Shown here: positions 1-6,106 of the stretch, piece after piece
Position numbering within the stretch: position 1 is the first letter of the stretch
Layout: each line of letters begins with the position of its first letter
Origin: Oscillospiraceae bacterium
Lineage (GTDB): Bacteria; Bacillota; Clostridia; UMGS1810
Assembly (NCBI GenBank): GCA_021629085.1
Contig: JAJXRJ010000053.1
Span: 1 to 8,986 of the forward strand
Length of the DNA stretch: 8,986 bases
Reading direction: 5' to 3'
The notes under the pieces: model-generated
What the model was told of the DNA's origin: nothing
The model's database searches: none
What the model saw: only the letters and a program-made list of their open reading frames with translations
Position numbers and translations under genes: made by a program

Positions 1-17
1 ATACAGGGGAAGTTAAA

Positions 18-485
18 ATGAAATTACCTAAAATATTTATATTGGCTTTGAGCCTTATCATGTTGTTTACTCTTGTTGGGTGCAGCAAGTCCTCAAATAT
101 TGCCACTGCCGTTTTTATAGATGGGCACGCGTGGGAAATCAGCACAATACAAGCGGGTAATGGTGGTGCTGTTATCGCCTGTTCAAAAGAAGAGAAAACA
201 GCTTATGAGAATGTAGCAGAAATAGAAATGCGCTGCACTGCAAAAGATGGTATCGTTACACTTATCGACGCAACAAACGCCAATACGTACAAGGGTACTT
301 ACAAACAGATAGAAACCGATAAAGAGACGGCAATTTATGAAATCACATTCGGCGAGGAAAGCGGAAACGCTGTTACTTCTATGACGCTCTATCAAGATGA
401 AAGTAAAATCCCGACATTGATTGTCTCTATGGCCAATTATACGTTAAATTTTTTCGCAAAACAGGAACCTAAGTCAGACGCATAA
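18..485 (+). CDS. Small predicted lipoprotein, function unknown
   Basis: This is a 155-residue protein of unknown function, predicted to be exported and anchored to the outer face of the membrane. The N-terminus has a lysine-containing start (MKLPK), a hydrophobic stretch at about residues 6-20, and a lipobox LVGC ending at Cys22, the probable lipidated residue. The remaining 130 or so residues are polar and probably mostly beta strand, for example TYKGTYKQI near residue 91 and an alternating pattern in the last 40 residues. I recognise no enzymatic motif. The ATG is preceded by AGGGGA at a normal distance, which supports the start. It is the only plus-strand gene and converges on the minus-strand membrane-protein gene, with a shared terminator between them. 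Its promoter lies left of the window. Small Clostridia lipoproteins of this kind are common and mostly uncharacterised. Confidence 0.75.
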   Translation: MKLPKIFILALSLIMLFTLVGCSKSSNIATAVFIDGHAWEISTIQAGNGGAVIACSKEEKTAYENVAEIEMRCTAKDGIVTLIDATNANTYKGTYKQIETDKETAIYEITFGEESGNAVTSMTLYQDESKIPTLIVSMANYTLNFFAKQEPKSDA

Positions 486-505
486 GCAAAGTATATATCA
501 AAACC

Positions 506-557
506 AAAAAACCGTCAGGGGTCAAGATGGACAACTGTACCGCCCTTGACGGTTTTT
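506..557. terminator. Bidirectional intrinsic terminator between convergent genes
   Basis: An inverted repeat pairs AAAAACCGTCA (506-516) with TGACGGTTTTT (547-557), giving an 11-bp stem flanked by A and T runs on both sides. It can therefore end transcription from the lipoprotein gene on the left and from the membrane-protein gene on the right. The 30-base loop contains a second partial complement: GTCAAG at 521-526 can also pair with CTTGAC at 545-550, so two alternative folds share the same 3' arm. Confidence 0.8.
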
Positions 558-621
558 CCTATCTTTGCTGTTAGGCAGAAAGGGTACGGAATGATAACTC
601 TAATTCCTGTGGGTTTAGATA

Positions 622-1311
622 TTAAAGCAAAGAGCACATGCCATAACAAGCCAAAAAAACACCCAATAGTGTCACCACAACGGGGACAACATATGCCGCA
701 ACCTTGCCTAAAATATGCTCTAACCGCTTGATTACTGCTGTTCCCTGTAACTTGTTATATCCAAAGTAAAGTAAGATCAACGGCAATACATACATAAAGT
801 CGTAGATCATAATAAAAAACAGGACAAGAGGAAATACCAAATGATAGCCTGACAATATTGCCAAAAAACCAAAATAAGGAAAAGCACTTGTCAATTCGAC
901 ACCACAAAAGGCTGCACCCAGCAAAAACAGGGATAGCGGCGAAAGCTGGTCGGGCGTTTTTAGCCCAATGGTTTCTCCCGCATTGTTTTTGGTGCTGCGT
1001 TTGGTTTTGACAATTCGCATAATTCCGGCGATAAAGCAAAGGACGCCGGCTCCCAATGCAATCCCATACACATACCGCGAATAAGCTTCAATGGCATTAA
1101 AAAGCAATTGGGAAACCCATGTGGCGATGCCATAATAAATTGTCAGCCCCAATGCGAGGTTTGCCGTCCCGATTCCAAAGATGAAAAACCAGATATGCCG
1201 TTTGTTTTTCACCATAGCCTGCAGCAGCATTTGCTGTGCAATTGCAGAAGGGTTCAGGCTATCAAAGAAGCTTGTTGTGATTGACGTCCCTAAAAGTATC
1301 CACACACCCAT
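622..1311 (-). CDS. Six-helix integral membrane protein, GAP/LysE-like family
   Basis: This is a 229-residue polytopic inner-membrane protein. It has about six hydrophobic segments, near residues 2-30, 40-65, 80-100, 126-150, 158-183 and 205-226, with a charged loop rich in Lys and Thr at about 102-122. The motif DSLNPSAIAQ near residue 17 and the ELTSAFPYF motif near 139 resemble the GAP/Sap family (related to LysE and CcdA-type transporters), whose members are proposed small-molecule exporters or lipid-surface accessory proteins. The substrate cannot be read from the sequence. Two adjacent ATGs are possible. AAGGGG lies 2 bases from the first (1314) and 5 from the second (1311), so the second is preferred. 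The gene follows the NimA-like gene on the same strand after about 100 bases and may share its transcript. Family assignment is moderate; the membrane topology is clear. Confidence 0.75.
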   Translation of the reverse strand: MGVWILLGTSITTSFFDSLNPSAIAQQMLLQAMVKNKRHIWFFIFGIGTANLALGLTIYYGIATWVSQLLFNAIEAYSRYVYGIALGAGVLCFIAGIMRIVKTKRSTKNNAGETIGLKTPDQLSPLSLFLLGAAFCGVELTSAFPYFGFLAILSGYHLVFPLVLFFIMIYDFMYVLPLILLYFGYNKLQGTAVIKRLEHILGKVAAYVVPVVVTLLGVFLACYGMCSLL

Positions 1312-1332
1312 CATCTCCCCTTAAAAATTTTC

Positions 1333-1368
1333 AAAAGAAAAAGGCTTGCGTTTGTGTAACACAGGCCT
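1333..1368 (-). terminator. Possible weak terminator after the NimA-like gene
   Basis: Read on the minus strand, AGGC (1365-1368) pairs with GCCT (1342-1345). An inner TGTG/CACA helix forms inside this with an uneven internal loop, and the tract TTTTCTTTT follows the structure. It lies between the NimA-like and membrane-protein genes and might allow partial read-through. The stem is imperfect, so this is tentative. Confidence 0.35.
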
Positions 1369-1413
1369 ACTACACGATCAAACAAAACCCCGGCGGGTCA
1401 ATTATTATTTTTT

Positions 1414-1905
1414 CTATTTTCGATTTTGAACCAATTCTTTTGCTTGTTTCCCTGTTATGCAGTCAATTGTCATCTCCAGCATACAAAGGCGCTCCCATCC
1501 TTGATTTATCGCATTTTCACAGCTAACAGCAGAATCATCCGGCGCGTATTTGGCTGCTAATTTTTCAATTGCATTTCGCTTTTTCTGTTCATCTCCCATT
1601 ACCTGTATCCGGCCAAAGACAATTACGCTTCTATAATAGGTTGTGTATTGCTCGGGGACGATTTGGTCTTGGTCAATAACACAAAAAGATGCTTTTTCGT
1701 TTCTTTGGATTGCATCTAATTTATGGCCGCTTTTTGCACAATGGAAATAGATTTTTTCCCCATCATATACATAACTGATGGGGAGGGCATAGGGATAGCG
1801 GTTATCACCCGCTAAGGCTAAAACACCAGACTTCCCTCTATATAAAATATCAGCATTTTCTTGTGGGGATAATGCTTGTTTTTTTCTGCGCATTTCTCGA
1901 AACAT
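1414..1905 (-). CDS. NimA-like / pyridoxamine 5'-phosphate oxidase-fold flavoprotein
   Basis: This is a 163-residue cytoplasmic protein of the pyridoxamine 5'-phosphate oxidase-like split-barrel family, in the branch that contains 5-nitroimidazole reductases (Nim). Members bind FMN as dimers and reduce small oxidised compounds, but most have no proven substrate. Family signs, in order, are the N-terminal FREMRRKKQ, GVLALAGDNRYPYALP at 27-42, ISYVYDGEKIYFHCAKSGHK at 43-62, the ATFCVID-like KASFCVID at 71-78, a QIVPEQYTTYYRSVIVFGRI segment at 81-100, and a C-terminal TGKQAKEL. The length is usual for the family. The position before TGK, often His in relatives, is here Cys-Ile. The start is fixed by a perfect AGGAGG five bases upstream. 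It has a probable promoter of its own and a long leader hairpin. Calling it a resistance gene is not justified from sequence alone. Confidence 0.85.
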   Translation of the reverse strand: MFREMRRKKQALSPQENADILYRGKSGVLALAGDNRYPYALPISYVYDGEKIYFHCAKSGHKLDAIQRNEKASFCVIDQDQIVPEQYTTYYRSVIVFGRIQVMGDEQKKRNAIEKLAAKYAPDDSAVSCENAINQGWERLCMLEMTIDCITGKQAKELVQNRK

Positions 1906-1910
1906 ATATA

Positions 1911-1916
1911 CCTCCT
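1911..1916 (-). promoter_or_regulatory. Perfect Shine-Dalgarno of the NimA-like gene
   Basis: The minus strand reads AGGAGG, then five bases (TATAT), then ATG. This is the strongest ribosome binding site in the window. It lies 10 bases past the 3' arm of the leader hairpin, so it is outside the stem and should be free when the hairpin is folded. Confidence 0.8.
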
Positions 1917-1926
1917 GTAAAAATAC

Positions 1927-1980
1927 GAAACGCTTATTTTCACTCCTTCAATGGCCTAACGGAGTAAAAATAAGCGTTTC
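1927..1980 (-). promoter_or_regulatory. 20-bp leader hairpin before the NimA-like gene (attenuator or terminator candidate)
   Basis: Positions 1927-1946 and 1961-1980 form a 20-bp inverted repeat with a 14-base loop. One position (1941 with 1966) mismatches as plus-strand RNA (C with A) but becomes a G-U pair in minus-strand RNA, so the helix is unbroken only in the direction of the NimA-like and GH30 transcripts. On that strand the stem is followed by GTATTTTTAC and then by the AGGAGG site. It could be the last terminator of the GH30 transcript, an attenuator for the NimA-like gene, or a dyad operator. It matches no riboswitch class I know. Confidence 0.7.
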
Positions 1981-2003
1981 CCGGCGGAAAATTTATTTTT
2001 TAT

Positions 2004-2032
2004 AGGATATCACATATCGATGAAAAAGTCAA
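2004..2032 (-). promoter_or_regulatory. Probable sigma-A promoter for the NimA-like gene
   Basis: On the minus strand, TTGACT (2027-2032) is followed by a 17-bp spacer and TATCCT (2004-2009). The -35 matches five of six consensus bases; the -10 matches four of six. Transcription would begin near 1997, giving a leader of about 90 bases that contains the whole hairpin at 1927-1980. Confidence 0.55.
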
Positions 2033-2055
2033 GACTAAATCACGACTTCTTTTTT
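2022..2055 (-). terminator. Weak AT-rich terminator candidate after the GH30 gene
   Basis: Just past the GH30 stop codon, the minus strand carries AAAGAAGTC (2044-2052) and GACTTTTTC (2022-2030). These can pair over about eight bases, including one G-U, around a 13-base loop. The stem is poor in G and C and its 3' arm overlaps the -35 box of the next promoter. Termination here is likely incomplete, and the hairpin at 1927-1980 may act as the back-up. Confidence 0.4.
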
Positions 2056-2058
2056 AGG

Positions 2059-4992
2059 TTACTGTTCTACAATGGTGGTAACGCTCTTAGGCGCAAAGGA
2101 ATACACAAGCTGTCCGTCTGCCGGAGAAACCGCACCGATATGCGCGATATTTTCCGTTTCGCTGGTGCGATAAACTTCTGCTGTGTTCGATGTAAAACCA
2201 TTTATATTTGCTTCAATCGCATTTGACGAATTATTGACCACCACAACACTCACTTTACCGGTTGCCGGGTCAATCGCCGTGGTGACAATCAGATTGCTGT
2301 TGCCGCTTGCCGACTGCACAAGCTGATAGCCCGGACGGATAAACCGGCTGTACTGTCCCATGGTGTAGAGACGCTTGTTTGCAAGATAGTACCCATCAGC
2401 GTTAAAGTCAATCAACGATTGGCCGGTGCTGGGGGTTTCGCCGCCCATTTTGTTGACACACCACCAGTAAAGATAGGAGTTGTAGCCATTGTTGAGCGCT
2501 GTAGAAATTTGCTTGGCAATGACAAGGCCGTTGTCAATACTGGAATCATTTTTGCCGGTGTTGCAGTATTCCATCTGGAAGATAGGTTTGTTGTATTGTT
2601 CCAAATCATAGCGTTCTACATCATAGCCGCCATAAAAATGGACTGCAACAAATCCCAGTTTTTCAAGTGTTTCAGGCGATAGGTTATCCAAATACTGCAT
2701 AGATGCGTCAAGTCCTGAGCATTCCGGCCCGCCAATTAAAACGGGCAAATTTGCTTCTTGGAATACGTCGATGGTTGTAGAAAGCACGGCATCCATAGCC
2801 TCAAAGCTATAGGAAGTCCCTGCCCACGGCATATCCAGCTTCTTTTCTGCAGGTTCATTCTGCACGCTGATCCATTTGACGTCATATCCATAATCGTTGC
2901 GGTATTTTTCCGCCCATACCTTCAAATACTCCGCATAGTCACCGTAATGTTCCGGTTTTAAGATGCCGCCGTAAATTGGGTCGCCGCCGGAATGGTTGGC
3001 ATTGCCAGGCAGGTTTTCTTTCATCCAGCCAGGCGGGCTCCAAACCGAGCCTGCAAACTGCATGTCATCCGACCGTTTGATGGCTTCATCTGCAAACCAT
3101 CGCTGATGTTGGTCAGTGTCAAAATCCCACACACCTTTTTCCGGCTCAATGGTTGCCTGCAACGCGTCAAATTCCTTGGGTGCATCCTTTGTAAATGGGT
3201 TTATCTCCAGCCGCACAATGCTAAGGCCTGCATTTGAACCTTCTGTGCCAAACAATTCATCTAAAATTTCGTTCTTTGCAGACTCAGATTCCAGCTTCAT
3301 CAGATCGTCCGCCGGATTGTTGGCTGATGCACCAAATCCCCAGATTTCCTGCTGAACCAGGCTTTTATCAAATGTGATGGAATTATCAGATTCCATGTCA
3401 ATGTATACAGTGTTTTTCGCTTCATCCCAATTCACAACCGCGCCCAGACTCTCTGAAATAAAACGAATGGGCACCAATGTCCGGTCATCCACAATACATG
3501 CTGGAACATCCAGCAAAACGGATTCGCCATTTACCGTTGCCGCGGATTGTCCGATCGTGAGTGAAATTGTACGGTCTCCTTTGATACCGGTTACCGTTTG
3601 TGTTGCATCATCCCAGCCAACAACTGCGCCCAGCTTTTCAAACACTTTGCGCATAGGCACCAATGTCCGGTCATTTTGCAAAATGGGATCCACATCGCCA
3701 AATATAATCCGCTCGTCGTTAATATACACACGAATGACATCACTGACAGGAGCGACAATTGTAACCTCTTCAGGCGGTGCAACAGGCGTATCCGCTTTTA
3801 CCACTTCAACATCATCAATGTAAAGGTCGGTTACCACATAGTCTACCGGTTCCTCCCCTTTTAGCTCCAGCTGATCGAGCGCAATGCCGTACACCGGTTC
3901 TGAAACAGTAAACGGCAAGGTCACTTGCGTCCATCCGCCTTTGGAAACTGTTGCCAAATACGTATCTTTTTGGTTATAATAGGATTTCCCTTCCGTTACT
4001 TGTCCTTCAAATGTGATGACCGATATGTAGAAATTCCCAACATCAATCGGGCTTTCGTCTGCAATGCGCACCCACATAGAAATATTGTATAGTGTTCCCG
4101 GTGTCATATCCAATCCGGTAAATGCATCGTTAAATTTAATTCTGCTGTAGGCAAATTCCCGATCGTTGAGCTTTAAGCTTTTGCCCTTTTCGCCGTAAAA
4201 TACGTCACTGTCCAGGGTTACACTTTTTGTATCATAGCCGCCGCCCGCGCCTAAGTTTAAATCGGAAGGCGAACTAATGTCGTTAAACGAGAAATAATTC
4301 CTGGTACCCGTACCGCTTGGAACGGTTGTATCAGGCTGTCCCGGCGTTGTTGTACCCGGTGTTACCGGCACCGGCTCTGCAGCGGGAATATTTCCCGACC
4401 GCACCTCTACATTGTCAAAGTTGAACATGGGAACCACGCTGCCGCTGCCAATTTGCTCCACACTGATACCATATACACCAGTGTCACCGACCGTGTAAGG
4501 CAGTACAATCTGTGTCCATGCGTTTTTGTTGATAGCCACTCTGGTGTTGTGCACGTCTTTATCATTGTAATACTTCTGATCAGCCGTCACCTGCCCCTCA
4601 AAGGTAATGACAGAGAGAAAAAATTCCCCTTTTGCCACAGGGCTTTGATCGTTGACCTTTGCCCAAAGCGAAATGGTGTATTCTTCGCCGGGCTTTACGT
4701 CCATACCTTTAAAAGCGTCGTTAATTTTTACACGGTGATATAAATTCTTCCGGTTCGAAACCAAAACACTTTTTCCGGAATCGCCAAAATAAACGCTGTC
4801 ATCAATGCTTATATCCCCCATGTTAAGGCCGCCGCCTGCGCCGAGATTCGCTTCCTCCGGTGTGCTGACGTCATCAAAGGTGAGAAGATTGCTTTTTTCT
4901 GCAGCATTTGCTACCACAACGCATGAAAGCGTCAGCGCAAAGCAAAGCAGAAGTGCAAACAGCCGGTTAGAAACCGTCAAAACTCTTTTCAT
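2059..4992 (-). CDS. Secreted multidomain GH30-family glycoside hydrolase (probable xylanase)
   Basis: This is a 977-residue exported hydrolase predicted to cut beta-linked polysaccharide, most likely xylan. The order is: a signal peptide (about 1-30, ending VANA); two related beta-sandwich, carbohydrate-binding-like modules at about 33-200 and 232-400 (both carry LNLGAGGG-like, SVITFEGQVT and W-TQ-LP-TV motifs) joined by a Pro/Thr linker at 201-230; a copper-amine-oxidase-N-like stalk module at 418-533, with two copies of RTLVPxR followed by LGAVVxWD; and a GH30 barrel with its beta side domain at 536-977. GH30 marks are WSPPGW at 651, the acid/base Glu713 in SVQNEP, the nucleophile Glu808 in QMEYC, YWWC at 842, and a terminal APKSVTTIVEQ as in bacterial glucuronoxylanases. 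An upstream in-frame ATG at 5013 exists, but GGGAGGG sits correctly for 4992. There is no sortase or dockerin signal. Confidence 0.88.
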   Translation of the reverse strand: MKRVLTVSNRLFALLLCFALTLSCVVVANAAEKSNLLTFDDVSTPEEANLGAGGGLNMGDISIDDSVYFGDSGKSVLVSNRKNLYHRVKINDAFKGMDVKPGEEYTISLWAKVNDQSPVAKGEFFLSVITFEGQVTADQKYYNDKDVHNTRVAINKNAWTQIVLPYTVGDTGVYGISVEQIGSGSVVPMFNFDNVEVRSGNIPAAEPVPVTPGTTTPGQPDTTVPSGTGTRNYFSFNDISSPSDLNLGAGGGYDTKSVTLDSDVFYGEKGKSLKLNDREFAYSRIKFNDAFTGLDMTPGTLYNISMWVRIADESPIDVGNFYISVITFEGQVTEGKSYYNQKDTYLATVSKGGWTQVTLPFTVSEPVYGIALDQLELKGEEPVDYVVTDLYIDDVEVVKADTPVAPPEEVTIVAPVSDVIRVYINDERIIFGDVDPILQNDRTLVPMRKVFEKLGAVVGWDDATQTVTGIKGDRTISLTIGQSAATVNGESVLLDVPACIVDDRTLVPIRFISESLGAVVNWDEAKNTVYIDMESDNSITFDKSLVQQEIWGFGASANNPADDLMKLESESAKNEILDELFGTEGSNAGLSIVRLEINPFTKDAPKEFDALQATIEPEKGVWDFDTDQHQRWFADEAIKRSDDMQFAGSVWSPPGWMKENLPGNANHSGGDPIYGGILKPEHYGDYAEYLKVWAEKYRNDYGYDVKWISVQNEPAEKKLDMPWAGTSYSFEAMDAVLSTTIDVFQEANLPVLIGGPECSGLDASMQYLDNLSPETLEKLGFVAVHFYGGYDVERYDLEQYNKPIFQMEYCNTGKNDSSIDNGLVIAKQISTALNNGYNSYLYWWCVNKMGGETPSTGQSLIDFNADGYYLANKRLYTMGQYSRFIRPGYQLVQSASGNSNLIVTTAIDPATGKVSVVVVNNSSNAIEANINGFTSNTAEVYRTSETENIAHIGAVSPADGQLVYSFAPKSVTTIVEQ

Positions 4993-4998
4993 GCTAAA

Positions 4999-5005
4999 CC
5001 CTCCC
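4999..5005 (-). promoter_or_regulatory. Shine-Dalgarno that sets the GH30 start
   Basis: The minus strand reads GGGAGGG six bases before the ATG at 4992. The longer in-frame start at 5013 would place this site inside the coding region and has no comparable site of its own. The chosen start also puts a textbook signal peptide (MKRVLTV followed by a hydrophobic core) at the N-terminus. Confidence 0.8.
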
Positions 5006-5023
5006 ATATTCATTTACAAATTT

Positions 5024-5052
5024 AGTATAATAGGTGGTATTTTAAAAGTCAA
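5024..5052 (-). promoter_or_regulatory. Sigma-A promoter of the GH30 gene
   Basis: On the minus strand, TTGACT (5047-5052) is followed by a 17-bp spacer and TATACT (5024-5029). Each box differs from consensus at one position. Transcription should start near 5017, leaving a leader of about 25 bases before the ATG at 4992. The GH30 gene is therefore likely a separate transcription unit. Confidence 0.8.
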
Positions 5053-5092
5053 TGAAAAAAATTTATGTCCTAACCGGACTATTTTTAGATTT

Positions 5093-5139
5093 TTTCATAA
5101 AAGCGACGAATTTGTCTTATTTTTGTCGCTTTTATGAAA
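5093..5139 (-). terminator. 15-bp perfect hairpin at the end of the C39-like gene
   Basis: Positions 5093-5107 and 5125-5139 form a perfect 15-bp inverted repeat around a 17-base loop. The core is GCGAC/GTCGC, with AAAA before and TTTTATG after it on the minus strand, which fits an intrinsic terminator in which the A and T runs extend the stem. The 5' arm contains the stop codon of the C39-like gene (5132-5134). No further T tract follows, so efficiency is uncertain. Confidence 0.6.
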
Positions 5140-5974
5140 TTTGATAGGACCACAGGTTGCTAATTTGTGGTTTTAAAACGTCAAACTCCCATGCACGGCT
5201 TTTGGTGACGCTGTTTGGGTCCAGTACGTTTATCATGTTTTTATTTGACATGCCAGTCAGCACAATAAAATGTCCATCCGTGGTAAAATCGCCCTCCCGA
5301 ACACTCACAATAATGGGCCGTCCTGCTCTTAGTTCGCGCTCAATCGCTGACTGATCCAGCGGAAGTTCTTTTGACGTTAGCCCAAGCTTTCTGGCCCCTT
5401 CGCTCATAAGTGCCCATTTGGTGCCCACCCCCTGGGCGTAATATCCGTTCCGTTCGCTAAACTCTGCAACGGCATAAGGGTGATAGGCAGCATCGTGCGT
5501 AAGATAGGTTGCAACCATCGAAAGGCAGGTTGGTCCGCAGCCAGTGAGCGCCATCATTTTTCCACCATAGGGACGATATCCCCAGCGCTCGTCCCATTGA
5601 AGATAATGTGGAAATTTTCCGTCGTTGGGTGTTGGAAGCGAAATATCACCCATTTGGTGCTCTCGATCCGGTGTATAATTTTTTACAAATCCTGCCGCTT
5701 CTGGGTTTGCCACTGCCAGCTCCAACAGTTCATCCGGATAGGCTTCCAAATTTTTTAGCAATTCATAAATGTCTTTATTTTGTGGGCCAGCCTGTATCAG
5801 TGCCTCTGCAATTGTTTTATATTTTCCCGTGTAATCGGGCGCACTCACAACCGGCATCCCCATGTCGGGCTCTGAACGAATGGAAAAATAACAGGTGATA
5901 GCAAAGCAGATACCCGCTGCCAAAATCAACAAAAAACTAAATATCCGCTGCTGTTTTGCCCTATTTTTTGACAT
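5132..5974 (-). CDS. Membrane-anchored C39-like cysteine peptidase family protein
   Basis: This is a 280-residue protein with one N-terminal hydrophobic segment (about 11-30, after the basic MSKNRAKQQR), so it is probably held in the membrane with its main domain outside. The C-terminal half, about 122-280, has a papain-like C39 fold of the C39_2 type: YLQWDERWG at 124, then TGCGPTC with candidate catalytic Cys146, then DGHFIVLTG with His235, then LDPNS with Asp252. All three catalytic positions are present. The family cleaves peptides or processes leader sequences in some members, but most stand-alone forms have no known substrate. No bacteriocin-like precursor or ABC transporter is visible nearby. 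An in-frame TTG at 6061 would add 29 residues but has no good binding site; GGGAGG seven bases before 5974 decides the start. It follows the kinase gene by 132 bases on the same strand. Confidence 0.82.
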   Translation of the reverse strand: MSKNRAKQQRIFSFLLILAAGICFAITCYFSIRSEPDMGMPVVSAPDYTGKYKTIAEALIQAGPQNKDIYELLKNLEAYPDELLELAVANPEAAGFVKNYTPDREHQMGDISLPTPNDGKFPHYLQWDERWGYRPYGGKMMALTGCGPTCLSMVATYLTHDAAYHPYAVAEFSERNGYYAQGVGTKWALMSEGARKLGLTSKELPLDQSAIERELRAGRPIIVSVREGDFTTDGHFIVLTGMSNKNMINVLDPNSVTKSRAWEFDVLKPQISNLWSYQIS

Positions 5975-6035
5975 AAAAAAACCTCCCTGTTTATGCCTTA
6001 GTATTTGTAACTTTATTAAACCATAAACAGGGAAG
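5975..6035 (-). promoter_or_regulatory. Hairpin containing the C39-like gene's ribosome binding site
   Basis: TCCCTGTTTATG (5984-5995) and CATAAACAGGGA (6022-6033) are a perfect 12-bp inverted repeat with a 26-base loop. Two flanking base pairs extend it on the minus strand with one bulged U. Read in the minus direction, the 3' arm ends in GGGAGG (5982-5987), the ribosome binding site, followed by seven T residues (5975-5981) and then the ATG. It has the form of an intrinsic terminator, yet it also holds the initiation region. It may attenuate read-through from the kinase gene, hide the binding site, or both. Confidence 0.75.
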
Positions 6036-6106
6036 GTAAAATTTAATTTTCTATGTGACAATTCTTAACATTTTCTTACGTTCTATTTAATTTTTCCTAT
6101 TTTCCA

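Noticed and set aside
546..731. Small plus-strand frame after the lipoprotein gene
   Set aside because: It begins inside the terminator, runs antisense into the membrane-protein gene, and has no ribosome binding site.
1414..1905. Naming the flavoprotein as a nitroimidazole-resistance gene
   Set aside because: Family membership is clear, but most family members have no proven resistance role and no specific substrate residues can be confirmed by eye.
1927..1980. Mobile miniature element or riboswitch
   Set aside because: There is no flanking target duplication, the element is only 54 bases long, and there is no conserved riboswitch core. A simple leader hairpin explains it.
3374..3823. Plus-strand open frame of 149 codons opposite the GH30 gene
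   Set aside because: It is Ser/Thr-rich antisense of the repeated stalk module, whose duplicated coding sequence yields mirrored repeats. There is no independent support.
5975..6061. Longer version of the C39-like protein starting at TTG 6061
   Set aside because: There is no good ribosome binding site before it, its extra 29 residues run straight through the hairpin arms, and GGGAGG is well placed for the ATG at 5974.
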